DNA of 64,000 nt from Massilia sp. IC2-278 (GTDB lineage: Bacteria; Pseudomonadota; Gammaproteobacteria; Burkholderiales; Burkholderiaceae_D), in contig NZ_JAJFES010000001.1 in assembly GCF_020708045.1 (NCBI RefSeq), forward strand, positions 434,001 to 498,000, read 5' to 3'. The notes below the pieces were generated by a model. It saw nothing but the letters and a program-made list of their open reading frames with translations, ran no database searches and was not told the origin of the DNA. Below, in pieces: positions 7,701 to 17,101 of the stretch. Position numbers and translations under genes: made by a program. Each line of letters opens with the position of its first letter. Position 1 is the first letter of the stretch.

Positions 7701-9383
7701 CAGGTCCATGAATTCCTCGACCGTCGCGTAGCCGAACAGGCTGGCGGCGGCCGCATTCGCGCTGATGAAGTTGGCGTTGTAGGCGAGCAGGGCCTGGGCG
7801 TCGCCGGAGGCTTCGAACAGCACCCGGAACATCTCTTCGTTGTCGCGGTTGCGCCGCTCCAGCAGCTTGCGTTCGGTGATGTCGATCACCACCGCATTGA
7901 TGCCGACCAGTTCGTGCGCCGCGCCGAAGACCGGGTAATAGCTGGTCAGCCAGGAGCGCGTCGCGCCGGGATGGGCCGGCACCTCGCCGCTGGTCTCGAT
8001 GTCGCGCAGCGGGCGCAGGGTTTCGCGCACGCGGCGGTAGGCTTCCTCGAACTCGAGGCCGATCTCGCCCAGCAGCTCGGGCAGGGTGTGGCCGATGTGG
8101 TCGGCCGCCGGCACCGCGTTGATCGAGGCCAGGTGCTCGTTGATCATCACGAAGCGCAGGTCGCGGTCGAGGAAGCACAGGCCCACCGGCGCGGTGGCGT
8201 ATACGGTTTCCACCCGCGCCTTCAGGCGCTGCAGCTCGACGGTGCGGTCGGTCACCGCCTGTTCCAGGTCGCTGCGGTAGCGCAGCAGTTCGCCTTCGAC
8301 CTGGCGCAGCGCGTCGCTCACCACCGCGGTTTCGCGGATCGTGGGCGCGGCCAGGCGCAGCGGCTCGCCGCGCCCCAGGGCCGCCGCCGGCCCGCTCAGC
8401 CCGCGAACCGAGCGCGCGATCGAGCCGCCGATGGCCCAGGCCAGCAGCACCCCGAGCGACAGCAGGGCCAGCGAGATGGTGACCGTGGCCGGCAGGGTGC
8501 TGCCCAGCAGCTCGCGCGCGGCATTGTCGGGATAGCTGACCGCTACTGTCCAGCCATGCTGGTCGGATTTCGAATACACCGAGTACCAGTCCGGCTCGCC
8601 CTCGCGCCCGGCCAGCTTGACCGCGCCCTCGGGGCCGTGGCCGATTGCCGCCGCCAGTGCCGCGTTCATGCGCCCGCCCAGGTAGCGCGCGTGGTCGATG
8701 TTGCGCGCCACCACCAGGCCCCCGGTGTCGAAGACTTCCGCCACCCAGCCTTCCGGCAGTTGCTGGGCGGCCAGCAGATCGGCGATGCGGCGCGGGCGGA
8801 TCTGGGCCGACAGCACGTACTGCACCTTGCCGGCGCGCCAGACCGGCACCTCGGTCGAGACCACCGGCGACTGGCCCACGCCCGGGCTGTACAGGCTGGA
8901 GGTGACGGCGTCGCCGCGGTCGAGCACCTTGCGGATCGCGGCCAGGTTGGCCTGCGGCGGGCGCGGGCCGAAGGGCTGGCGCGTGCTCAGCAGCGCCTGG
9001 CCGTCGGCGCCGGCCAGGACAAAGGCGATCACGGGGAATTCCGGGCGCAGCAGTTCGCGCGCATGCGCGTGGAAGGCACCCAGGGTCTCGGGCGCCAGGG
9101 TCGGCCAGGCCGCCGCCACCCGCGCGGCCGAGCCGGCGCTGTCGAGCTCGCGGTCCAGGGCCGCGGTGAGGACCCGCGCCACGGTGGCGGCGTCGCGCGC
9201 AACGTGCACGCGCTCGCGCTGGCCGGCATCGTACACGAACGCGATGTAGCCCAGCACGAGCGGCAGGACACAGGCGAGTACGAGGGCGATCAGCTTCGAG
9301 CGGATCGAAGGCAGGGCGTGACTGGAAAAGGGGAACAAGCGGCCATCCGGGTTGAGGCGGCACGGTGTGCCGCTTCCTCGCAT
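4773..9383 (-). CDS. hybrid sensor histidine kinase (CACHE-PAS3-HK-REC2-Hpt)
   Basis: A membrane-bound hybrid kinase of up to 1536 residues. Order: TM1 about 30-50, an extracytoplasmic dCACHE-like sensor to about 300, TM2, three PAS domains, HisKA with the phospho-His in NMSHEIRTPLNAI, HATPase (LVGNAVKFTE, DTGIGI, GGAGLGLSIA). Then a weakly conserved REC (FIDAALPDLDG), an Ala/Pro/Val linker, a canonical REC (VEDNPVNQE, LMDLQMPVMNGF) and an Hpt domain with His in AHRLRGVAANLG. Phosphate would pass His-Asp-His-Asp to the REC-GGDEF protein encoded just downstream. The ATG at 9383 lacks a clear ribosome-binding site, and a TTG about 15 codons in is an alternative start. The linker is coded by short repeats near 5820-5930. 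Confidence 0.9.
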   Translation of the reverse strand: MRGSGTPCRLNPDGRLFPFSSHALPSIRSKLIALVLACVLPLVLGYIAFVYDAGQRERVHVARDAATVARVLTAALDRELDSAGSAARVAAAWPTLAPETLGAFHAHARELLRPEFPVIAFVLAGADGQALLSTRQPFGPRPPQANLAAIRKVLDRGDAVTSSLYSPGVGQSPVVSTEVPVWRAGKVQYVLSAQIRPRRIADLLAAQQLPEGWVAEVFDTGGLVVARNIDHARYLGGRMNAALAAAIGHGPEGAVKLAGREGEPDWYSVYSKSDQHGWTVAVSYPDNAARELLGSTLPATVTISLALLSLGVLLAWAIGGSIARSVRGLSGPAAALGRGEPLRLAAPTIRETAVVSDALRQVEGELLRYRSDLEQAVTDRTVELQRLKARVETVYATAPVGLCFLDRDLRFVMINEHLASINAVPAADHIGHTLPELLGEIGLEFEEAYRRVRETLRPLRDIETSGEVPAHPGATRSWLTSYYPVFGAAHELVGINAVVIDITERKLLERRNRDNEEMFRVLFEASGDAQALLAYNANFISANAAAASLFGYATVEEFMDLSPAGASPEFQPNGRRSEDMALELMRQALDKGGTQFEWVHRRRDGSNFHADVKLTALDVGGRGIMQVTIRDISARVAADAALRATSAQLREREQFIRTVTDNLPALVSYWDADARLRFANRPCLDWLGCTEEQAIGRHAADLIAPEHMACFAPYLDGVLAGQPQRFECELPTPAGQPQREAIHVWGSYLPDFDADGRVRGAYKLHMNVTDLKHTESRLVLALRQAEGASRAKTEFLGNMSHEIRTPLNAIMGLARVLEEAPLGARERGHVAHITAASKSLLALLSDLLDYARIESGALPLEHLPFRLDSTLQNLALLAAPQAWSKGVEPVFAVAPGMPEQLLGDPMRLEQILLNLVGNAVKFTERGEVVLAVEIVHRQDDCLRLRFAVRDTGIGIEQGVQREIFEPFTQGDSSTSRKYGGAGLGLSIARRLVAMMGGELSLASSPGAGALFSFELDAGIAEPMAAPCGAALRVLVADANDTAGAALAAQLAGFGWDVARAAGGIEALALLREAPRFDLAFIDAALPDLDGATLLAYARAEAAASGCTLPPAALLSGDPGKDGLGHPVLAKPFTRTDLREVLAVLRSGDGTDSAPAPVAAPVSAPVPVPVPASMPASVPASVSTPAPAPLAARLAGLRVLVVEDNPVNQEVAHHVLAHAGAIADAAANGRIAVDRLAAGARYDAVLMDLQMPVMNGFEASAAIRALGLTGLPIVAMTANAMEEDRQRALEAGMDAHLPKPIDVDELVATLLRVTGRAADGAAAGGAELAPPALPAPAALPAAELAGIDLRAVLPRFGGSFAAFASVLRRFGQTQGGAGDAIRAALASGRQGEAGQLAHRLRGVAANLGADALAGQARLLEQALRDGADPAAPLAALDAALDTVLASANCLDDAGHEARPDAHPALPGAALDAALADLLQLLGQNNMKAMAAFAALRAGLADRLEPGELAALDEAIGLLRFERAARLVQAILDAKGDA

Positions 9384-9482
9384 GGTAGCCGAGCCTTTAC
9401 TGCTGAGGCAATAAAGTTGCCCTTAGGAAACTGCTATCGTGACGGGAATGTCGCCATCAGGCAACAACCATTGTCACAAAAG

Positions 9483-10700
<1,218 letters not shown>

Positions 10701-10709
10701 GGGGCTCTC

Positions 10710-11783
10710 TCAGTTGTTGGACGACGGGCGGTTCGCGAATTGCCAGGCCATCTCGGCCATGGGACGGGCGGCTTTGCCGTTCTGCAGCGCCTGCGCGCTC
10801 GATGCGGTGCCGTCGACGTAGCGCTTCATGATCCCCTGCATGATGCCGGCCAGGCGGAACATGTTGTAGGCGAGATAGAAATTGAAATCCTCGGGGCGGA
10901 TGGTCTTGCCGGTGCGCTCGCAATAGCGGCGCACATAGTCTTCCAGGCTCGGGATGCCGAGTTCTTCCAGGTCGAGGCCCGCGATGCCGCGGAATTTACC
11001 GGGCTGGATGTGCCAGCTCATGCAGTGATAAGAAAAGTCCGCCAGCGGATGACCAAGGGTCGAGAGTTCCCAGTCGAGCACGGCCAGGATGCGCGGCTCG
11101 GTCGGGTGGAAGATCAGGTTATCCAGGCGGAAGTCGCCGTGGACGATGGACGTGTCTTCGCCGGGCGGGATGTTTTGCGGCAGCCATTCGATCAGGCGGT
11201 CCATGGCCTCGATCGGTTCCGTGACCGAGGCTTGGTATTGCCTGGTCCAGCGCTCGATCTGGCGCGCAAAGTAATTGCCGGGCTTGCCATAGTCGGCCAG
11301 GCCGATCGCGGCGTAGTCGATCGTGTGCAGCTGGGCAATCACGCGGTTCATTTCGTCGTAGATGGCACCGCGTTCTTCCTTCGACATGCCGGGCAGCGAC
11401 TGCTCCCACAGCACCCGGCCTTCGACGCATTCCATCAGGAAGAAGGCACGGCCGATCACGGATTCGTCGGTGCAGAGCACGATCTGGCGCGGCACCGGGA
11501 AGCCGGCGCCATGCAGGGCCTGCATCACGCGGAATTCGCGGTCGATGGCGTGGGCGGAAGGCAGCAGCTTGGCGGCCGGGCCGGGCTTGGTGCGCAGTAC
11601 ATATTGTTGGCCGCCGGCGCGTAGTTTAAAAGTCGGGTTCGATTGCCCGCCCTTGAACTGCTCGACCTCGAGCGGGCCGTCCGGGAAGCCCGGGGCGTGT
11701 GCGCGCAGCCAGGCGGCCAGCGCGTCGACATCGAATTTCTGGCCATCGGACACCGGCTTGGTGCCCATCATTTCTTCGTACAC
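10710..11783 (-). CDS. phosphotransferase family protein (APH-like kinase, ACAD10/11 type)
   Basis: A 357-residue kinase with the aminoglycoside/choline kinase fold. The N-lobe has a nucleotide loop (EQFKGGQSNPTF), the catalytic loop is VHGDFRLDNLIF with Asp and Asn in place, and the metal-binding motif is VLDWELSTLGHPLAD. This subfamily is related to the kinase domain of ACAD10/11 and to LvaA, which act on 4-hydroxyacyl-CoA, rather than to antibiotic resistance enzymes. GGAGGAGA precedes the ATG. It is transcribed just before the ACAD10/11-type dehydrogenase, 9 bp apart, and probably acts in the same pathway. Confidence 0.9.
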   Translation of the reverse strand: MYEEMMGTKPVSDGQKFDVDALAAWLRAHAPGFPDGPLEVEQFKGGQSNPTFKLRAGGQQYVLRTKPGPAAKLLPSAHAIDREFRVMQALHGAGFPVPRQIVLCTDESVIGRAFFLMECVEGRVLWEQSLPGMSKEERGAIYDEMNRVIAQLHTIDYAAIGLADYGKPGNYFARQIERWTRQYQASVTEPIEAMDRLIEWLPQNIPPGEDTSIVHGDFRLDNLIFHPTEPRILAVLDWELSTLGHPLADFSYHCMSWHIQPGKFRGIAGLDLEELGIPSLEDYVRRYCERTGKTIRPEDFNFYLAYNMFRLAGIMQGIMKRYVDGTASSAQALQNGKAARPMAEMAWQFANRPSSNN

Positions 11784-11889
11784 TGGCGTCTCCTCCTGTG
11801 TTGTTGTCGGGTGATTCTAGCCGATGAAATGCACGATCGTGCTATTTGTTTTGTTATTTTTTCACGTGTTTTGCCAGGCGAACCGAACC

Positions 11890-12594
11890 TTACCGGGCGC
11901 GCCCGTATTGCATGAACAGCTGTTCCATCGTGGTCAGGCGTGAACCGAGTTGGAGCGGGGCGGGCGGCACGTGGTTCACGAAGCGCACCACCCAGTCGGC
12001 GCGGTCCTGGCCTACGTCAAGCGCGTTGATGCAGCCGGCCGTTTGCGCCAGGCCGCCCAGGAACAGGCGCTGGCCGGTGAGGGCGAGCGAGAGGATGGCG
12101 CAGTTGACGCCGCCGTGCAGGACGAGCAGCACGGTGTCCCAGTCCGGGTCTTCGCGCAGCCTGTCGATGGCGGGGTGGACGCGGTCCATCATCTCGCCGA
12201 CCGATTCGCCGCCGAGGAAGCGCTGTTCGGGATTCACCAGGCCTTCGAAGACGCCGGTAAAGGCGCGCTTCAGGTCCGCAGATGGGATGGTGGAAAGGCG
12301 GCCGCCCTTGATCTCGTGGAGTTCGGGCCAGACGTCGAGGGCGATGTCTTGTCCAGTGACGGCGAGCACGCGTTCGGCGGTTTCGACGGTGCGGGGCAGG
12401 CCGGAGACGATCACGCGGTCGAAGTGGACGTCGGCGGCGGCAAAGGCGGCGCCGGCGGCATCGGCCTGGGAACGGCCTTCGTCGTTGAGGGGGACCTGCT
12501 CGGGCAGGACCGGTTTGCCGGCAGCGTCGAAGTAGGTGACGCTGCCGTGGCGCATCAGGAAAATGCGGCGGCGCGCATTGGTGGGTTCTGGCAT
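11890..12594 (-). CDS. histidine phosphatase family protein
   Basis: About 234 residues from the preferred start, with the phosphoglycerate-mutase-like phosphatase fold. The phospho-His loop is LMRHGSVTYFD, the second Arg lies in VSGLPRTVETAE, and the C-terminal catalytic His is in LLVLHGGVNCAI. The ATG at 12594 is chosen because GGAG sits six bases upstream; an ATG at 12606 is also in frame. It lies 106 bp upstream of the APH-like kinase on the same strand. Phosphatase specificity cannot be inferred, although a dephosphorylating enzyme beside a hydroxyacyl-CoA kinase is suggestive. Confidence 0.85.
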   Translation of the reverse strand: MPEPTNARRRIFLMRHGSVTYFDAAGKPVLPEQVPLNDEGRSQADAAGAAFAAADVHFDRVIVSGLPRTVETAERVLAVTGQDIALDVWPELHEIKGGRLSTIPSADLKRAFTGVFEGLVNPEQRFLGGESVGEMMDRVHPAIDRLREDPDWDTVLLVLHGGVNCAILSLALTGQRLFLGGLAQTAGCINALDVGQDRADWVVRFVNHVPPAPLQLGSRLTTMEQLFMQYGRAR

Positions 12595-12638
12595 CTGCAA
12601 CTCCATGGATTGAATCGACGGACGTGGCGCATGAAAAC

Positions 12639-12825
12639 GTACGGTGGGCACCCCGTGCCCACGCGGTTACGTGCTCATGCGTGCACCGCTGGCCGTGATG
12701 ACTCGCCCACAAACATCCAGCCCGGACACGGCATCGTCCGTTGCACGCGTTTCGAGCGACGCCTCACGGCAGCGGACTGCGGAGCAACACGTAACCGCGT
12801 GGGCACGGCGTGCCCACCGTACGGT
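12639..12825. repeat. inverted pair of REP-like palindromes (REPIN-like), pair A/B
   Basis: The 345 bp before mshE contain no gene. A forward unit at 12639-12672 has the stem GTGGGCAC / GTGCCCAC followed by GCGGTTACGT. A reverse copy at 12788-12825 differs from it by one loop base and shares the TTACGT flank. The 115 bp between them show no gene. The remainder, 12826-12996, is the probable promoter region of the pilus operon. Confidence 0.85.
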
Positions 12826-12996
12826 CGAGGCCGCAGGCCGGATGATACGGACCGGACCACGCATCTCTTGCTTATCTTACACGCATCAAACCGCTGAGCG
12901 AGGCATCCGGGCCACAGAAATAAATTCCATCGGTAAATATTGTCCGGTTCTGCCTTAGAATAACTCCCCATTTCCAGATCAATCGCAAGGGGTGAC

Positions 12997-14700
12997 ATGG
13001 CAAGGCCGGAAAAGATTCGACTCGGTGAAGTGCTGATCCAGCAGAAGCTGTTGTCGGAAGAGCAGTTGAACCAGGCGCTGGCCGACCAGAAGCGTACCGG
13101 ACGCAAGCTGGGCCGGGTGTTCGTCGAGAACGGTTTCGTGACCGAGGAACAGATTTCCGGCGCCCTGGCGCGCCAGCTGGACATTCCCTACATCAACCTG
13201 AAGTTCTACAACATCAGCGACCAGCTGGTGCGCCTGTTGCCAGAAACGGCCGCGCGCCGCTTCCGTGCGCTGGTGCTGGAAGACCGTCCGAACACGGTGC
13301 TGGTCGGCGTGTCCGACCCGACCGACCTGTTCGCCTACGACGAGATCGCGCGCCTGCTGAAGAAGGGTGTGGAGCTGGCCGTGGTCAACGAGACCGAGGT
13401 CCTGCACACGATCGACCGCATCTACCGCCGCACCGGCGAGATCAGCGACTTCGCGCGCGAGGTCGAGGCCGACGTCGCCGAGACCTTCGTCGACTTCGGC
13501 GCCATGACCGCGAATACCGGGCTGGAAGAAGCGCCGGTGGTCAAGCTCCTGCAATCGGTGTTCGACGACGCCGCCCAGGTGCGCGCCTCGGACATCCACA
13601 TCGAGCCGCAGGAAGGGCGCCTGCAGATCCGCTTCCGCATCGACGGCGTGCTGCACCTGCAGACCGAGGCCGACATCAAGATCGCCACCCCGCTGGCGCT
13701 GCGCCTGAAACTGATGGCCGACCTGGATATCTCGGAAAAGCGCCTGCCGCAGGATGGCCGCTTTGCCATGAAGGTGAAGAACCAGCGCATCGACGTGCGT
13801 ATCTCGACCATGCCAACCCAGTACGGCGAATCGGTGGTCATGCGTCTGCTGAACCAGGCCGGCAACACCCTGCGCCTGGAATCGATCGGCATGCCGAGGA
13901 AGATGCTGGAGCGCTTCCGCGCCGTGGTGCAGCGCCCGAACGGCCTGGTGCTGGTGACCGGGCCCACGGGTAGCGGCAAGACCACGACGCTGTACAGCGC
14001 GCTGGCCGAACTGAATTCGGTGGAAAAGAAGCTGATCACCGTCGAGGACCCGGTCGAATACCGCCTGCAGGGCATCAACCAGGTGCAGGTGAACGAGAAG
14101 ATCGAACTGAGTTTCGCGCGCGTGCTGCGTTCGGCCCTGCGGCAAGACCCGGACATCGTGCTGGTCGGCGAGATGCGCGACCAGGAAACCGCCCAGATCG
14201 GCCTGCGCGCCGCCATGACGGGCCACCTGGTGCTCTCGACCCTGCACACCAACGATGCCGCCAGCACCCCGCTGCGCCTGATGGACATGGGCGTGCCGCG
14301 CTACATGGTGGGCGGTTCGCTGCAGGCCGTGCTGGCCCAGCGCCTGGTGCGCGTGATCTGCGAAAGCTGCAGCACGCCCTACGCGCCGACCCCGGCCGAG
14401 CGCACCTGGCTGCGCCCGGAACTGGGCGATTTCGCCGAGCAGGCCCAGTTCTTCCACGGCAAAGGCTGCCCGCACTGCAACGGCACCGGCTACCGCGGAC
14501 GCACCGGCGTCTACGAACTGCTGGAGATGACGCGCGCCGTGACCGATGCCGCGAACCACCCCGATCCGGCCCACTTCCTGAAGGTGGCGCATGCCGAGAT
14601 GGCCGGTGAAACCCTGCGCCGCCACGGCGTGCAGCTGGCGGTGCAGGGCCGCACCACGGTGGCCGAGGCGATGCGCATCAGTAACCAGCTGGAGGATTGA
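12997..14700 (+). CDS. mshE: MSHA pilus extension ATPase MshE
   Basis: A 567-residue GspE/PilB-family ATPase powering pilus assembly from the cytoplasm. Residues 8-31 and 37-60 are two 24-residue MshEN motifs with a five-residue spacer (RLGEVL..Q31, KLGRVF..Q60), the known c-di-GMP-binding signature. The first has Lys17 where Gly is usual and the second begins with Lys instead of Arg. Walker A is GPTGSGKTT, the Asp/His boxes follow (DIVLVGEMRD, STLHTNDA), and CESC plus CPHC form the zinc site. AAGGGGTGAC precedes the ATG. It is the first gene of a sixteen-gene plus-strand block. Confidence 0.95.
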   Translation: MARPEKIRLGEVLIQQKLLSEEQLNQALADQKRTGRKLGRVFVENGFVTEEQISGALARQLDIPYINLKFYNISDQLVRLLPETAARRFRALVLEDRPNTVLVGVSDPTDLFAYDEIARLLKKGVELAVVNETEVLHTIDRIYRRTGEISDFAREVEADVAETFVDFGAMTANTGLEEAPVVKLLQSVFDDAAQVRASDIHIEPQEGRLQIRFRIDGVLHLQTEADIKIATPLALRLKLMADLDISEKRLPQDGRFAMKVKNQRIDVRISTMPTQYGESVVMRLLNQAGNTLRLESIGMPRKMLERFRAVVQRPNGLVLVTGPTGSGKTTTLYSALAELNSVEKKLITVEDPVEYRLQGINQVQVNEKIELSFARVLRSALRQDPDIVLVGEMRDQETAQIGLRAAMTGHLVLSTLHTNDAASTPLRLMDMGVPRYMVGGSLQAVLAQRLVRVICESCSTPYAPTPAERTWLRPELGDFAEQAQFFHGKGCPHCNGTGYRGRTGVYELLEMTRAVTDAANHPDPAHFLKVAHAEMAGETLRRHGVQLAVQGRTTVAEAMRISNQLED

Positions 14701-14701
14701 G

Positions 14702-15943
14702 TTGCCCTTCTATGCCTACAAGGGCCGCAACACACGCGGCGAGCTGATGCAGGGCGTGCTGGAAGCGGCCGACAGCGGCGCCGTGGCCGACCAGCTGTTC
14801 GGCACCGGCGTCACGCCGGTCGAGATCGTGCCCACCACGCGCAAGGCCACGAGCAACAGCGGCGCCCCGGATTCCTGGTGGGGCCGCCTGCGCGAAAAGC
14901 CTGTGGGCTCGATGGACGTGCAGCTGTTCAGCCGCCAGATGCACACGCTGCTGAAATCTGGCGTGCCGATCATGCGCGGCCTGGGCGGCCTGCAGGAATC
15001 GTCCACCAGCCCCGCCTTCGGGCGCGTGATCAAGGACCTGCGCGAGTCGCTCGACTCGGGGCGCGAGCTGTCCGCCGCCATGCGGCGCCACCCGGAAGCG
15101 TTTTCCACCTTCTACCTGTCGATGGTGCGCGTGGGCGAAATGACCGGGCGCCTGGAAGAAGTCTTCCTGCGCCTGTTCGACCACCTCGAATTCGACCGCG
15201 ACATGAAGGACCGCGTGAAGACGGCGCTGCGCTACCCGAGCTTCGTCGTGATCGCCATGGTGATCGCGATGATTATCGTGAACGTGTTCGTGATCCCGGC
15301 CTTTGCCAAGGTGTTCGAGAGCCTGCACACCGAGCTGCCGCTGATGACGCGCATCCTGATGGCGACCTCGCGCTTCACGCTCGACTACTGGCCGCTGCTG
15401 CTGGCAATCGCCATCGGCGGCTTCTTCGGTTTCCGCGCCTGGGCCGGCTCGGTTAAAGGGCGCTACGACTGGGACCGTTACAAGCTGCGCCTGCCGATCG
15501 CCGGCAAGATCATCCATAAATCGACGATGTCGCGCTTTGCGCGCAGCTTTTCGCTGTCGATGCGCTCGGGCGTGCCGGTGGTGCAGGCCCTGACCGTGGT
15601 GGCCCAGACCGCCGACAACGCCTATCTTGCCGCACGCATCGAGCAGATGCGCGACGGCGTGGAACGCGGCGAAAGCATCCTGCGCACCTCGACTGCCGCC
15701 AACGTGTTCACGCCCATCGTGCTGCAGATGATCGCGGTCGGCGAAGAAACCGGCTCGCTCGACGACCTGATGGACGAGATCGCGCTGATGTACGAGCGCG
15801 AGGTTGACTACGAACTGAAGACGCTGTCGGCCCAGATCGAGCCGATCCTGATCACCTTCCTCGGCGTGATGGTCCTGATCATGGCACTCGGGATCTTCCT
15901 GCCGATCTGGGACCTGGGCCAGGCGGCCCTGCACCGGCAATGA
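14702..15943 (+). CDS. mshG: MSHA biogenesis inner-membrane platform protein MshG
   Basis: A 413-residue GspF/PilC-family protein, the inner-membrane platform that couples the MshE motor to pilin polymerisation. Two GspF repeats (about 70-190 and 275-395) alternate with three membrane helices. The start is a TTG at 14702 (product begins with PFYAYKGRNTRGE). It is chosen because GGAGG at 14691-14695 lies at the right distance and the family starts exactly here; no ATG fits. It begins one base after the mshE stop and overlaps the next gene by four bases. Confidence 0.93.
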   Translation: MPFYAYKGRNTRGELMQGVLEAADSGAVADQLFGTGVTPVEIVPTTRKATSNSGAPDSWWGRLREKPVGSMDVQLFSRQMHTLLKSGVPIMRGLGGLQESSTSPAFGRVIKDLRESLDSGRELSAAMRRHPEAFSTFYLSMVRVGEMTGRLEEVFLRLFDHLEFDRDMKDRVKTALRYPSFVVIAMVIAMIIVNVFVIPAFAKVFESLHTELPLMTRILMATSRFTLDYWPLLLAIAIGGFFGFRAWAGSVKGRYDWDRYKLRLPIAGKIIHKSTMSRFARSFSLSMRSGVPVVQALTVVAQTADNAYLAARIEQMRDGVERGESILRTSTAANVFTPIVLQMIAVGEETGSLDDLMDEIALMYEREVDYELKTLSAQIEPILITFLGVMVLIMALGIFLPIWDLGQAALHRQ

Positions 15944-16509
15944 GCGCACGACGGCACAGCGGCACGGCGCAGGCGTGGCGGGCGGGCGCAGTGGGCACGG
16001 TGAGCGGATTTGCGATGCTGGAACTGGCGGTCGTCGCCGTCGTGTTCAGCCTGGTGGCCGGTGTCTTGCTGAATCGCCTCGTTCCGTATGTGGGCGAATC
16101 CGAGTACGTTGCGGCGAAACAACTCATCGGTTCGCTGCGGACGGGCCTGGCTGTGCGCTCGGCGCGGGCGATATCGCAGGGCGGGCAGGGCGCTTTATTG
16201 GCGGTCGCACAAGAAAACCCCATGGATTGGTTGGCAGATCGACCAAAAAACTACCTCGGTGAATATTATTCTCCCAACGAATCCGAACTTCGGAAGGGGA
16301 ATTGGTACTTCGATAAGGCAAATTCGACCCTGGTTTACCTATCGGCATCATCAAAAAGTTTTTCTGCTGAAACACCGAAATTTCTCAGGTTCAAGGTAGA
16401 ATTGCTTCGCGTGCCCAATCCGGTTAAACCAGAAATACGGAGCGAGGTCACCGAAGGCCTGGACCTGGTCGAAATCGACAGCCAGCCGGCCGCTGCAGCA
16501 ATGAATTAA
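15940..16509 (+). CDS. prepilin-like MSHA protein, MshF-type
   Basis: A 189-residue protein. After a long basic leader it has a prepilin-like cleavage/helix segment, SG-FAMLELAVVAVVF, with Glu at position +5. The C-terminal part contains GNWYFDKANSTLVYL, a pattern seen in MshF and GspG-like proteins. Position between mshG and the major pilin gene also matches mshF. The segment about 16195-16440 is clearly more AT-rich and uses codons (AAA, AAT, TTA, ATT) avoided by the neighbours, so part of the gene may be acquired or fast-evolving. MshF-type is likely but not certain. Confidence 0.7.
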   Translation: MSARRHSGTAQAWRAGAVGTVSGFAMLELAVVAVVFSLVAGVLLNRLVPYVGESEYVAAKQLIGSLRTGLAVRSARAISQGGQGALLAVAQENPMDWLADRPKNYLGEYYSPNESELRKGNWYFDKANSTLVYLSASSKSFSAETPKFLRFKVELLRVPNPVKPEIRSEVTEGLDLVEIDSQPAAAAMN

Positions 16510-16561
16510 GCAGCTTTATACCAGCGGTTCCCCCGCACATTTTTTAACTCGGAGAAACGTA

Positions 16562-17089
16562 ATGAACAAGAGCATCAAATCGGCCCAAGGCGGCTTCACC
16601 CTGATCGAACTGATCGTCGTGATCGTCATTCTTGGCATCCTGGCTGCCACCGCACTGCCGCGCTTCACCAACCTGAGCGGCGATGCCCGCCTGGCCAGCC
16701 TGAACGCCGCAAAGGGTGCCCTGGCCGCAACTGCCGCCATGACGCATGGCCGTCACCTGCTGACTCCGAACGCTATCCAGAACGTCGAAGGCGCTTCCGT
16801 GTCGATGGATATGAACTCGGGCTACCCGGCCATCGTCAACGCCGCCGGCACGCAAGCCACTGACGGCCTGATGCAAGCCGCCGGCCTGTCGACCGACTAC
16901 ACCGTGTACACGGTCGGCGCCGCGACCGACAAGCGTCCGGTGGTGGCGACCGGTTCGATCGCGATCGTCCCGAACAGCTTCAAGGACAGCGCTACCGCCG
17001 TCAAATGCTACGTGACCTACACGCCTGCCACCGCTGTCAACACGGCGCCGACCATTGCTGTCGTCGGCAGCGTCAACGACTGCCAGTAA
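16562..17089 (+). CDS. mshA: MSHA major pilin
   Basis: A 175-residue type IV prepilin with a short basic leader, cleavage at GG-FTLIELIVVIVILG with Glu +5, and the long N-terminal helix. The globular domain is rich in Ala and Thr and has two Cys near the C-terminus (KCYVTY and VNDCQ) suited to the disulfide of the pilin D-region. Codon use is strongly biased, as expected for an abundant protein. TCGGAGAAACGTA precedes the ATG, and a 52-bp gap with its own leader separates it from the gene upstream. Only one mshA/mshB-type pilin gene is present here, whereas Vibrio has both mshB and mshA. Confidence 0.9.
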   Translation: MNKSIKSAQGGFTLIELIVVIVILGILAATALPRFTNLSGDARLASLNAAKGALAATAAMTHGRHLLTPNAIQNVEGASVSMDMNSGYPAIVNAAGTQATDGLMQAAGLSTDYTVYTVGAATDKRPVVATGSIAIVPNSFKDSATAVKCYVTYTPATAVNTAPTIAVVGSVNDCQ

Positions 17090-17101
17090 TCCCTGCATAA
17101 A

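Noticed and set aside
10710-11783. APH-fold gene as aminoglycoside resistance
   Set aside because: It pairs with an ACAD10/11-type dehydrogenase and has that subfamily's motifs.
12639-12825. REP pairs as CRISPR repeats or ordinary terminators
   Set aside because: There are just two inverted copies per site, with no regular spacers and no T-runs after the stems.
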